From Epiperipatus broadwayi (Eukaryota > Onychophora > Udeonychophora > Euonychophora > Peripatidae), in assembly GCA_028023455.1 (NCBI GenBank), contig JAQFVV010000316.1, positions 750,783-814,782 of the forward strand: a stretch of DNA of 64,000 bases, given 5' to 3'. The notes beneath the pieces are model-generated. The model did not search any database. It saw nothing but the letters and a program-made list of their open reading frames with translations, and was not told the DNA's origin. This document shows, in pieces, positions 39,691 to 52,416 of the stretch (within the stretch, counting starts at the first letter, position 1; each line of letters starts with the position of its first letter). Position numbers and translations under genes: made by a program.

Positions 39691-40454
39691 ATATAGGCAT
39701 GTTGCATGATGAATAATTTTCTGGGAAATATGTTTATTAACTAAAACCTTCTCAAAGCGAAGAGGATTACGATTAAAACAATAAGAAAGCATTTAACATT
39801 ATTAATGGTCGATTGCAGTGCTTTTTATTTAACCATTAAAAGAATTTTTTTTCTAGTTGTAAGATTTATTGCACTATAAGATTCACTTAAACGCATACAC
39901 TTATATACTAGTATTTGATATTACTTTAAAAAATCATATCTAATTATTTTTTCCAAATAACCCATTCGCAGATAGCCAATTAAGAAGAAAAAATAAATAT
40001 AATTTATAGTCAAAAGACAGTTTTTAGCACTAATGTAAGAAGTTGTTATAGAAAGAATAAATCTTTATTTAAATTTTAAAAAAATATTCAGAAACTTTTT
40101 TAAAATAACATATTTTGCTTAATCATATTTAATCTTACTTATGCATCGGATATACTAATAATATTAAAAGAGAAATGAGAAAGGGTTATTTCATTGCTAT
40201 TAAAGAGCATCTAAAAATAGTAACTTTAAAAAAAAAAATCTATTTGAAAAAGGATGAAGTTTGCTAAAAATTAGTTCTACTCAAATATGGGAAAAGGTAA
40301 AGTATTTTTTTAAAGCTAAATCTAATACCTTTAATAAAATTGAAAAATAAATTGATAAAATCTATTTCTACAGTTTTTTTTTTTTCAATATCCAACTTTT
40401 CACGAATTTAGCTATTATTTTTAAAACTAAGTTTTATTTTTAAAAAAATATTAC
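39691..40454. other. AT-rich, nothing recognised
   Basis: No gene or repeat family seen. Confidence 0.5.
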
Positions 40455-41750
40455 TATTCATCATTTTCTATCATGTTCACCCCAATTTAGGATGAAGATC
40501 TTGCTATGTTTAATGTAGTATTTTTGATCTATGATTTGTTTCTTTATATTACTCCTTATATAATCATTCATTTTATACGTGGACTCTTTCTATAATTTTT
40601 TAGGATCAATTTAAAACTGATGATTTATTATCTTTTCTAGAAATAGTCCAGCATTCAGTTTTCAGTTCTTCCACTACTGTCAAGGATTGCTCCCTCAATC
40701 ATATATTTTGCTTTCAGTTTCTCCCTTTTCCCCAACCTATACTTTTCCATACTCTGATGGGTGATCTTCTGTTAAACATCCAGATTTCAGACCCAGTTAT
40801 ATGTCAAAAACTCACCTTTTCAAACCCATTCACATATTTTCTTTTAATAATAAGTTATTTTTACCACAAACTCGCCTCTATCCAAGTGGAATTCTATAAT
40901 TAATTGTCATCCATTATATTACTGTTTGACTAGATCATTTACAGTTGCTAATCTCTTCTAATTCATTATTTTTCTTTTTATGAAAATCAATATTATTTTT
41001 ATGGAGCATTTATCTTTAGTCTTACTTTTTGCTTTCATCTGATAGTTATTGTAAAATTTTTGAAAATCTGAAGCATCATTTATAAAAACAATCACATCAT
41101 TTATAAAATCTAAATGATTTATGGACTTTTATATTTCTTTAGCTTTTCATATAAACCAAAAAATATTGTTTGCAAAACTGTTGTAAAAAGTTTTGAAGAT
41201 TTGGAAATACTTTACCATAATCTTTATAAATAATAATCTTCTTAATGTCTCCATGTAATTTAACCACTGTTGTTGTATTTTGATAAATATTCTTTAAAGA
41301 AAAAGAATATCTTGGATTCATGATTTGAAGATTCAAATCTTTAATCATTGCAAAAAATAGTTATTAAATCAAATGTGATTTCATAATCAATAAATTCAAA
41401 GTGTAATAACAACTCATACTTGTAGACTTGTCTAAGCTTTCTTAATAATTGGATATGATGTCTACATTATAATCATTTTAAAATCAAGCTTATTCTTTTG
41501 TTAGTTTAAATCCAAAATAATCTTTACACGAGTTATATGATCTTAATAAACTTATTGCATAGAACTGGTAAAAGACTGATAATTTTGTAATTTCCAATGT
41601 CATTATTTTTATCTTTTTTAAACAACAGTATCACTATCACATTCTTTCTATTATGTAGGATTTCTTTATTATATAGAAATACTAACATTTCTGTATTATT
41701 TTTACATATTTTTTAAGTTATCAATACTAAAAATTGCATATTTAAATTTC
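40455..41750 (-). pseudogene. RTE LINE, reverse transcriptase to 3' end, heavily decayed
   Basis: It follows the same order as the 9.7-11.1 kb region: 3' tail, LINE C-terminus, the catalytic region (plus-strand AATCTAAATGATTTATGG near 41107), then the fingers. A 69-codon remnant at 41139-41348 includes SLKNIYQNTTTVVKLHGD, an RTE signature. Stops and shifts are frequent, so it is older than the 9.7-kb copy. Confidence 0.8.
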
Positions 41751-41751
41751 T

Positions 41752-41865
41752 TTTCTTTTTTCTCATATGTCATAGCATCGACCGGGACGCGAACCCACAC
41801 CCATCTGCAACCAACTACTTGCTTGCAAGGTGGGTGCGATGATCTCTTGGCTACCAATGCTTGAC
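41752..41865 (-). repeat. tRNA-derived SINE, long variable-arm subfamily
   Basis: Minus-strand copy of the 31681 and 38198 subfamily: plus-strand CATATGTCATAGCATCG, GACGCGAACCCACACCC, CAACTACTTGCTTGCAAGG and CCAATGCTTG. It lies directly next to the RTE fragment. Confidence 0.85.
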
Positions 41866-41912
41866 TAATTTTTTAATTCAGAATACTTCACAATATAGAT
41901 GTTAAAACAATT

Positions 41913-42030
41913 CAAAACAAAGCAAAACTCTCTATATAGTAGTGCCATCTTGTGCTAACAAGAGCAATCAATGGATGTTTTGAATTGTTTAATAACAATT
42001 ATGTGCTAGTATGAGATAGTGATCATGTAA
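41913..42030. mobile_element. Hammerhead-family foldback, internally deleted
   Basis: Left words AAAGCAAAACTCTCTATATA and AGTGCCATCTTGTGC, then TAATAACAATTATGTGCTAG and GTGATCATGT. Only outer arm parts remain, without the ribozyme. Confidence 0.6.
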
Positions 42031-42414
42031 TATATATGTTGTAACTATAGTGTCTACTTTATTTTATTGTTTATTTAATTAAGTTTTATTTTTATTCTAT
42101 GTTGCAGCGTTTTAGTATTACATATATATCATTTAAAATTTTATATACCATTTTACAAACTCCCTTATATTTAACTAAATGAATAATTTATAAATTCTTT
42201 TCTTTAAACATTGTTTTATTTCAATTAAAAATTTGTATGAGGATTACTATTTTTATTTTTTTTAGTAATGATTATATGATTAACTGACCATATTAAAATA
42301 TCAGTTATGTTTTTAAAGTTCTTAAAGATTTCATTCAAATAGAAGACATAATCAAAATCATTAATATTTTAATTCAATTTATCTATGTATAAGTTTTAAC
42401 CTAAATATATAGAA

Positions 42415-43004
<590 letters not shown>

Positions 43005-43215
43005 ACATTTTATTGTTTTTGAGTTTATAAAAAATACAAGGACCAGAAATAACAGAACAGTGCCACAATCTATGGACTTTGAACTGTTGCCCTTCTGGGT
43101 TTGAGGGAGTGGAAAAGAGTAAACTCTGGAGCTCAAAGTGCCTAGATTGTGGCTCTGTTTTGTTATTTCAGATGCTTGAATTTCTTATAAACTCCAAAGC
43201 AATAAAATATTTGTT
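43005..43215. repeat. Two inverted copies of a LINE-like 3' end
   Basis: On the minus strand (43005-43078) and on the plus strand (43140-43212), GATTGTGGC, CTGTT, TGTTATTTC, TTATAAACTC and CAATAAAAT occur in the same order. The left copy runs into the AAG array, so that array may have grown from its 3' tail. Element identity is unknown. Confidence 0.6.
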
Positions 43216-44309
43216 TATTGTTATTATTTTTATTTTCTGTATTGAATCTATTAAATATATTACTATGCATTGTAGTCTTGGAATATATGTTTTCTTCTTA
43301 TCAAAATACATTCCAACCTTTTGTACCTTCATTTGAATGCTTCTATATTTATCTCCATATTGGATTTTTTATCAAAAAAAATGTACTCATAATATACAGA
43401 TTTTTTCTTTGTAAATTCCACAGTCTATTTTCTTTCTCATCTACTCATAGTACTTTCATTTTTCTACTGTTCTCCAATTCTAACGTTAAAATATTTTATG
43501 ACAATTTTAAAATGCTGTTTTATCTCATTGGTCCCCAAACTTTTTGGCCTACCATCCCTTTTAAGAAAAAAAATACTCACTTCCCCTCTAGAAATCTATA
43601 TTTTATTAACAAACAAAAAAGGTGCAGTGACCATGTAGTAACAATATTTCTCTACTTACCTCAAATTAAAGATGTGAAAGATTTTGCTGCAAATAAAATA
43701 TTTTGGAATGCGCAATTATAAAATTATTTAATGAAGTCAACATAGAACTAAAAATAACAGAATAGAAATTTTATTGCACATATATTAAAGTAAAAATCAT
43801 AATGAGAAGGACAAACTTGGTGCTGCAGTGTTAATCTATAAATGTCTGGCTTTATTTTTTTCAGCAGTAATCTTAAGTCACCACATTTTCTCTTTGTTTG
43901 TTGGTAAGAGTGGTAATGGCACTAAATCCACATTCCACTAAGTATGTTGATGGGAATTCTATTAATAACTTTTGTACTATAGCCCATAATCCAGGATAAA
44001 GTACAGGTATCTGCTTCTGCACCCAGAACTGCGGCCAGTCATCTTTAAGTTTTAGATCCTCATTTGTTTTAATCTTATCAATTCTTGCAAATTTTAGAAC
44101 TATGTTTATAGTTGAAAATGGATCCAAAGTCCAACTAGGTATGTTCATTTTCAAAATATCTTCAAATCTCTGATTGAAGTCAGAATGGAGAGCATCCAAG
44201 TGCTAATAATATATAATTACATATTCATCATGTTTTTCTATCTGTAATATATTTTACCACTAAATATCACATCATCACCATCCATTAATTACTCTTTTTG
44301 CACTGAGTG

Positions 44310-44342
44310 GCGCTACTGTATGGAGAGATTTCCCTCTGTCTT
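44310..44342. mobile_element. Hammerhead-family arm scrap
   Basis: GAGTGGCGCTACTGTATGGA followed by GAGATTTCC matches the right arm end of the family. Single-armed and short. Confidence 0.4.
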
Positions 44343-44938
44343 TAATAAATTTGGAAACTGATTGAATTTTGTTTATAAAGAAGACGTTTTGTCACAAATG
44401 CAGAAATAACGTTTTTTGTTTATATTAAATTCAGTTAATTACCTTCGAGCTGCAGATTTATTTCTCTGAATTTGTTAAATATTTCCATAAAATAATCTAT
44501 ATCAGATTTCAATAAGTCAAATTGGCTTGTAAAAAATCATCTTTTTCTAACAACACCAGCACTAAATCAAAGAGTGTATAAAATGACGTCAAACAGACAC
44601 TTTTTGACAACCAATGAACTTCTATATGGAACAGCAAGTGATTAAATTCTTCATCATTTTCACAACAAGTTGTCTAAATAATATCTCATTTAATAAATTT
44701 CTTTTAATTTTGTTGAGACTTTAATAACATATTGTAATGACTTATTCAGCCATTTATTAATATTTTTAGTGACTAAATGTTGGCAGTAGACAAAGCAGTG
44801 CACAACATATGTACTTGGCAGCAGTTTTTTTAAATGTGCTAGAAAACTCCTGAAGCACTTTCAGTAGCAACTGATAAAATATAATACTTAGGAGTATTTC
44901 TTTTTCTGTAAACAACTCTTCTTAATAATACAGGAAAT

Positions 44939-45119
44939 CACATGATCACTATCTCTTATACTAGCACATAATTGTTTATAAACAAGGCAAAGCTCTCCAT
45001 ATAGTAGTGCCACCTTGTGCCAACCAGAGTAATCAATGAATGCACAAGCATTCTGGCATCCATTGATTACTCTGGTTGGCACAGGGTGGCACTACTGTAT
45101 GGAGAGTTTTGCCTTGTTT
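44939..45119. mobile_element. Hammerhead-family foldback without the ribozyme, in hAT
   Basis: The left arm is long (from CACATGATCACTATC) and the right arm short (ending TTTTGCCTTGTTT). Flanks AATACAGGAAAT (44927-44938) and AATACATGAAAT (45120-45131) are a 12-bp duplication with one change. It interrupts the hAT transposase relic, so it inserted later. The centre, including the hammerhead, is missing. Confidence 0.82.
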
Positions 45120-45967
45120 AATACATGAAATATCGATTTTCCTTTAGTATCAGTTAATAAATGTTTTGCAAATTATTCTAGCCTAATTTTTTCATTCTTT
45201 TATGAATCACACATAAATAAAATATTCTTTCCTGGAAAAGTTGACTCAGCAAGCTGTATAGAGAATTTGGAAGTTATTAAGTATTCACATAATGAGTGTT
45301 CCATATCTTAAGCCATTTCATTAATTCTTTTTTGAACTGTATTATTGATCAAGAACTAATAATATCAAATGCTAGCTTGTTAGCATAATGCATATTACTT
45401 CATTAATAGCCTGTATAATTAATTCTTAACCGATAATATGCAGTTAACTGGACTTGGCAATCAGCAAGGAAATGCTGGAAAAGCATGCAGCCCATTATCA
45501 TCTTGAGTGAGTGATGTTAAAGAATTTTGTCAATGTCAGTTATTTTACAAAATTTTATTTTAAGTGATTGAAAATAAGATAAATCCCTACATTTTTTATT
45601 AGAATTAACTTTTAACAAATATTATTGTGACTTTGAAAGCTTTATTACTTCATTTGATAAAACTTTTTGGCAAATCAGACACCTTGGTAAGATGTTATTT
45701 GTAGGTGACTCAATAAATCCATACTTCAAATATTCAACACTATATTGCCAGCATTTTTTCTCAGTTCAGCCATGATAAGGTTTGTGGAAAATTTAAAATT
45801 GTGAAAAAATTGTTTGAAAATAATTTATTCTAAATGTAAAAACAATAAATAAAGACAAAACAGGCAAAACTCACTTTAAGTATTGCCACACACAGCAAGC
45901 TGGAGTAACCAATAGATACCAGAAGGCTTGTGCATAAAATCCCCATCTAGTGTCTACTCATCCAATA

Positions 45968-46009
45968 TCCCCAGACTAGTTTCTGGCTTGTGGCCTTCAT
46001 CAGTGAGGG
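45968..46009 (-). ncRNA. Hammerhead ribozyme, minus-strand arm
   Basis: Core CUGAUGA (45997-46003), stem II GGC-CACAA-GCC flanked by an A/A mismatch, GAAA (45980-45983), a one-pair stem III (C-UA-G) and cleavage triplet GUC (45974-45976). Stem I pairs UGGGG (45969-45973) with CCUCA (46004-46008), five pairs including one G-U. Every strictly conserved core base is present. The A/A mismatch beside stem II may weaken it. Confidence 0.78.
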
Positions 46010-46031
46010 GCAGTGCTCTCAGATCCAAGGC

Positions 46032-46073
46032 TCCTCACTGACGAAGGCCACAAGCCAGAAATGGATCTGGGGA
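46032..46073 (+). ncRNA. Hammerhead ribozyme, plus-strand arm
   Basis: Core CUGACGA (46038-46044; the C is at the free position 7), the same GGC-CACAA-GCC stem II, GAAA (46058-46061), then UGGA and cleavage triplet AUC (46065-46067). Stem I pairs UCCUCA (46032-46037) with UGGGGA (46068-46073), six pairs including one G-U. It agrees with the NUH cleavage rule. Confidence 0.76.
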
Positions 46074-46332
46074 TATTGGATGAGTAGACACTAGATGGGG
46101 ATTTTATGCACAAGCCTTCTGGCATCCATTGATTACTCTAGCTTGCTGTGCTTGGCAATACATATAGTGAGTTTTGCCTGTTTTAACAACAGCTATACAC
46201 AAGCATAAGAAGTGGTGGTGATGTGATGTTTATTGGCTTAAATAAAGACAAAACAATCAGAAAAAAAACACTTTTTCAAACAAAATATTAATGGTATTTT
46301 TCATATTCGACTGCTGTTACATAATTATATTA

Positions 46333-47495
46333 CACCTGGGTCTCGTTTTACGCGATAGATAGGTTCCTCAGAAAATGCGCAAATGAAATCGCACAAAAAT
46401 AGACATAACTTACATTGAAAAAGGGGGGATGTGGTCTGTGATTTTTCAAAATTCGTGTAAAAGCAAAGCACCAACGTAAAATTACTTTAAAATTCACGCA
46501 ATAAAAATAAGGAAATAAAATATGACTAATAAAAAATTTCAAATTTGAAAAAAATTGATACAAGATATTTTAATTTTATTCAAAATAATATATTTTTATG
46601 CATAATTTACAGTACAGTAATTTACATTTTTTTATACACGTTTTAATTATTAACGCTATTTCCTGATAAACAGGTTCGTTTGCAAACTGGTAAAGATTCT
46701 TCACAAGAAGAACTATAACTAGCACCAACTTCACTCTCATGTTGTTGTTTTAATGGTTTTCTAGTGACAATGTAACTAGTAATTAATCTTTGAGATGATG
46801 ATTTTATTAATTGTTTATGAAGCTCACCATATCCAGACATACAACCATTTAGCTCTCGTTGGAATTTAAGAGCACGTTCGTGATTAGTGTTATTAGTAAG
46901 AAAATAATTTGCCAACTGATTAAAAAGTTGAAGACCTTGAATCATTTTGGAAGTGAAAGGAACAGGTTCCACTTCTGTTTCATTATCTTTTTCTACATTT
47001 TCTTCTGTATCTAAACTTTTATTTTTGTCTTTAATTTTCAATTCCGTTTAAAAATCAAATTTCATTTCACTGCTATTACTCACCTTTTAAAAATAAACTT
47101 GCAGACACTAAATGATTAATAATTGATTAAACGTTCTTTTTTAAAAAGCAAAAACAGAATGTGATTTAAAATGCAAAATTAACCCGCACAATGTTTGAAC
47201 AAATTTACATTATAATCTTGTAAAATTTAATGTGTGTATACATAAAATGTGGAAATCATGATTTTAATTTCATTATTGCATAAAATCTTATTATTATAAA
47301 GCACTGAAAATATTGAAATTACTAAGTTGAAAGTCGAATTCCAATAATTTTGTTATTACTTTCAATATAATGTAAGTGCGCGAAATTTATTATTTAAAGT
47401 AATAGTGCAATATCGGAGTTTGACTTCTGGTGAAACACGAATCGTGTAACTTCAAAATCATGTTAAATAAGTCTGCATAAAAAGAGACCCATGTG
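46333..47495 (-). mobile_element. Tigger/pogo-type DNA transposon, internally deleted
   Basis: Ends are CACCTGGGTCTCGTTTTACG and, inverted, CACATGGGTCTCTTTTTATG, each bordered by TA (46331-46332 and 47496-47497). It lies inside the hAT element and carries the end of a transposase gene on the minus strand. Related to 713-4485. Confidence 0.8.
46643..47041 (-). pseudogene. Tigger-type transposase C-terminal fragment
   Basis: A 132-codon open frame. An acidic N-terminal stretch is followed by LQLFNQLANYFLTNNTNHER and KSSSQRLITSYIVTRK. The helical region ending in a QxxITSYF-like tail is the usual end of jerky/Tigger transposases. The DDE catalytic domain and DNA-binding domain are absent. The assignment rests on this tail, the TA target and the terminal repeats taken together. 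Confidence 0.65.
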
Positions 47496-48359
47496 TAAAT
47501 GTAAATTTCTAATTTTTAAAAAAAATGCACTAGATTTTTTCAAAAGTATTAAAAATGCTGCATTGACAAAGTAAAACATCAGTTGTAGACAGCAGAGAAT
47601 AGAACATAAAAATAGTTAATTCAATGACAAATTAAATGACAAATTAATGCCTCTCAAAATATGTTTTAAATAAAAGTTTTAATTATAATTACAGCAAGAA
47701 ATTTTGTTTTGTGACTGTTTTAAAATATTTTAAAAGGAAAATTTCAAAACATAAAAAAAATACAGCTCTATCAAAAATATTTATATTACTTGTAACACTA
47801 TTTAACCTAAAAACGTACAATAGATATTTTAAAAAATATGTAAACAAACTCATCTATAGAAAGCTGTGTTATTATTACAACATTTTCCTTTATATGTGAT
47901 TTCACAGTTTTTTAATTATAACTCGCACTTGTAATATCAAATGTTTATCACACAATTCAGAATAAAATTAAACGAGATTTTAAGCATGCACTAATATAAT
48001 AGAATACAGCCATTCATGACATCAAACCATAAAAATATTTTTGGCCATCATAAGCAGAATGAAAATTAAATATTTTACATGCTATAATCTATTCTTCATT
48101 TTTTTATAGCATAACCATATGGTTTTGAAAAATAATGTAACTTTTACAACTTTAATTTTATATTATACAAATTGTATTATAGTGAATAGATGATTCATGC
48201 ATGAAAAGTTTTTCAAAATTTTATATCTTTTTCTGTGCTTTTACCTCTTTATCTTTATAAAATATCCTATAATTGAACTTGAGCCTATCAATGCCCCTGA
48301 ATTGTTATAATGCCCCCAGGGGGGCGATATTGCCCACTTTGGGAATCAGTGTTTTATCT

Positions 48360-49435
48360 AATCAAAACATTCTCTGCATTTATGTAAAACTCTTTTACTT
48401 TTTTATTAAATTTAGTATTTTTCATTAAGTTGAATAAACTGCTAATTTTTTTCATTCCTTCAAACATACCATAAGTTTCATTTTTTATTTTAATGATGAT
48501 AAAACTCATTTCATTTGAATCTGTTATTATAATATTGCATTGAGTTGCATAAGACTTATTATTTGAGATTTTTTACTGTTGTTGGACTGTACTAAGTATT
48601 TTGTATCCATTTTATAATAAGTTACAAAATAGAAGTAGTACTGTATTCATTTATCAAACTCTGATGATAATGAAGTTTCTTCCAACCTACATTTGGTTTA
48701 ATAACAAAATCTATTTTTAATTTTTTTTTAATAAACATGATTTTCTTTTTAATTTACAGATGATTTTTAGGAAGATTTAGAGTCACTATAAAATTTGTGA
48801 AAATTTTATTCAGAAGAAGAAGAAAAAAGAACTTTGTAATCCTAAAGGGTTTTCTAATTACAATTTTTGAATGAACAAAAGAGGGGAGTTGTAAATTACA
48901 CACAAAAAAATCTTTATTTTTGAAAGCAATATAAGATTTAAAAATGCAAACAAAACTTAAAAAAAAAGTAATTTGAAATGTCATTAATCTGCATAAGCTA
49001 TAATGTAGTTTTGTGATACTCCATCTACATTTCATATCTCATACTGCTCCTAAGATTATTTAAAATTTGAATTTTTATAAGCATTATTTATAATAAATGT
49101 TAAAGTATTTTCATAAGAAAAATTAAAAAATATAGCTAAAAAACAAAATAAAATTATATTTGTTCGACTGGATTCAATTGATAGCTTTTTTGTAGTTTAG
49201 TTGGTTGCTTTTTTATAATCAATTATTATAATGAAATAAATTTACTTGTTATTATTGCTGCCATTAGTTACAATAAGTTTTATCATACTTGTCTTAAAAA
49301 GTAAAAAAAAGTAGCAATTTTTTGCAAATAAAAATTTAAATTTACAGCTATCTAGACCATTGGTGCACAATCTTTTTATACTTGCAACCCCCATACTCAC
49401 CCTGAAATTTTGCCATCCATTATGTGCTGTTACCA
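48360..49435. other. AT-rich, nothing recognised
   Basis: Short frames only (such as 48754-49035, minus), without recognisable motifs. Confidence 0.5.
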
Positions 49436-49439
49436 TCCT

Positions 49440-49934
<495 letters not shown>

Positions 49935-50293
49935 TCAATTCAATTCAATTCAATTCAATATCCATTTATTATGTGCATTTCAACATTTACACTTTAACAG
50001 AAATACACAATAAAAAAAAAATAATAATAATAACAATGATAATAATTAAAATTAAAAAAAAACAACAATTATAATCAAATACAAGCTAAATACATAAAAT
50101 TATATATACATATATGTTCATAACTATACATTTAGTTGTTTTTTAACATTCATCACAAATTGATCGCAAAAAATATCAATATTATTAAAAGTTAGATTAT
50201 ATACCATTTGCAATCTATTAATAACTGATTTACCAAAGAAAGTATTTTTACATATACTAATCTTGAAAGTTTGCATTTCTCTTAATAAGCGAC
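49935..50293 (-). pseudogene. CR1-like LINE 3' end, 5' truncated
   Basis: On the minus strand the frame starts within the second AAT array and reads RLLREMQTFKISICKNTFFG and RLQMVYNLTFNNIDIFCDQF, a typical CR1-like ORF2 C-terminus, ending at 50124. A 3' UTR follows to AATAAATGGATATTGAATTG and an (ATTGA)n tail that enters the AAT array at 49934. Bounded by AAT arrays on both sides. Confidence 0.75.
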
Positions 50294-51214
<921 letters not shown>

Positions 51215-51229
51215 CAATACAAAGGAGTC

Positions 51230-51322
51230 AAGCATTGTTGACCTAGTGGTTAGCATAGCTGCCTTCCAAACAGCTGGCTTGGGTGCGCTTCCCAGTCAAC
51301 GTATTTGACATATGAAAAAAAA
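51230..51322 (+). repeat. tRNA-Gly-derived SINE
   Basis: Same type as 5315: GCATTGTTGACCTAGTGGTT, AGCATAGCTGCCTTCCAA and tail TTTGACATATG with an A-run. More diverged (box B GGGTGCGCTTCCC). Flanks AATACAAAGGA and AATACAAAAGA suggest a duplication. Confidence 0.83.
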
Positions 51323-52130
51323 ATACAAAAGAATTTTATATTGTGAAATATGCCACAGTTAATTCAAATCAAACTAAGCAATTAAAAAGTAAAATAATTG
51401 CACACACCATTCAAGAAACAAATTAAACTGAAATATAGTTGATAAGTACAAAGCTAAAAGAATTTCTAAAAAAAAAAAAAAAATCATCAAGGTAGGTGAT
51501 TTTGTAATATATTTTTATTAGTTATTCATTAGTCTAAAGATTGTTCAATAATAAATAATATTTCTATAGTGTGTAGTTTTTCACTACATCACTCTTACAC
51601 AAGATAGGAACTCATTTCTACTGCTTTTAACACCTTGTGGAGGAATGTAATCATAAACATGTATCCAAAGATGTGAAAAAGATTTTTAATTTCTAAGATG
51701 CACATTTTGAACTGAACCAGCACTCATTCATTAGTTGACCCAGACTGCAATCTTTCACAAATATCTTTATCATTGTTCAGTATTTATATAGACAACAAAT
51801 TGCTACAGTTTAATTGATAAGTGTCAAACATACCACCCTCACAAGTCAATGATTGGCTGATCAAAGGAAAAGAGAAAAGTGCTTCAGAATTTTATCAATG
51901 AAAAAGAAAAGTTCTTGAATGATGTAATACACTCCAGGAATTGAAGCTATAAAAAAGATTTTATTGATTTAAGAGGTAATAGTCTTAAAATAGCATTCTA
52001 TTAAAGTTCTTTAATAAATAAAATTAATTAGCTCACAGTACCTACAGAATTGCATGTGTTTATAGATAAATGATATATGCTGAGATTGTGAGCTAAAACC
52101 TTATCTGAGATGTTAGTTTGCCCTATGTGG
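51323..52130. other. AT-rich, nothing recognised
   Basis: No gene or repeat family seen. Confidence 0.5.
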
Positions 52131-52150
52131 TTTAATACAGTATTTAGATC

Positions 52151-52401
52151 ACATGATCACCATCTCCCATATCAGCACATAATTGTTTATAAACAAAGCA
52201 AAACTCTCCATACAGTAGTGCCACCCTGTGCCAACCAGAGTAATCAATGAAATGCCAGAAGGCTTGTGATGATGGCCACAAGCCAGAAACTAGTCTGGGG
52301 ATATTGGATGAGTAGGCATTAGATAGGGATTTTATGCACAAGCCTTCTGGCATTCATTGATTACTCTTGTGGCACTACTGTATGAAGAGTTTTGCTTTGT
52401 T
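52151..52401 (+). mobile_element. Hammerhead-family foldback, rearranged ribozyme
   Basis: Long left arm (from ACATGATCACCATCTCC), short right arm (ending GTTTTGCTTTGTT), and a perfect 15-bp duplication TACAGTATTTAGATC at 52136-52150 and 52402-52416. The hammerhead keeps UGAUGA (52267-52272), GAAA (52286-52289) and GUC (52293-52295), but the leading C is G. The left half of stem I is replaced by arm sequence because the two arms join exactly there, so self-cleavage is not expected. Confidence 0.83.
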
Positions 52402-52416
52402 TACAGTATTTAGATC

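Larger units (their letters stand above)
43873..45790 (-). pseudogene. hAT (Buster/ZBED5-like) transposase remnant
   Basis: The C-terminal 108 codons (43873-44199) are open: LHSDFNQRFEDILKMNIPSW, then FWVQKQIPVLYPGLWAIVQK and STYLVECGFSAITTLTNKQR, the dimerisation region of hAT transposases of the ZBED5/Buster type. Further upstream, broken frames still show VTKNINKWLNKSLQYVIKVS (about 44720) and, near 45710, a C-x2-C remnant (LICQKVLSNEVIKLSKS) of a BED-type zinc finger. A foldback at 44939-45119 interrupts it. Many stops, so no function. Confidence 0.85.
45863..46238. mobile_element. Palindromic retroelement with two hammerheads
   Basis: A 376-bp inverted repeat. The left arm (45863-46009) is the reverse complement of the inner part of the right arm (46032-46238), which extends further outward. 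A perfect 17-bp duplication, TAAATAAAGACAAAACA, lies at 45846-45862 and 46239-46255. Each arm carries a complete hammerhead core, on opposite strands. It has no coding capacity, so it must use another element's enzymes; duplication length and ribozymes point to a Penelope-like or LINE machinery. Least decayed copy of its family here. Confidence 0.88.
43526..48351 (-). mobile_element. hAT transposon (Buster/ZBED5-like), decayed, with nested insertions
   Basis: Left terminus CATTGGTCCCCAAACTTTTT and right terminus (inverted) CACTGATTCCCAAAGTGGGC are related inverted repeats. A perfect 8-bp duplication TTTTATCT lies at 43518-43525 and 48352-48359, the exact length made by hAT transposases. The minus strand carries a broken transposase (43873-45790). 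Inside sit two hammerhead-family foldbacks (44939-45119 and 45863-46238) and a Tigger-type element (46333-47495). Confidence 0.9.

Noticed and set aside
48661-48690. CTGATGATAATGAAG as a hammerhead core
   Set aside because: There is no paired stem II and no GAAA at a suitable distance.
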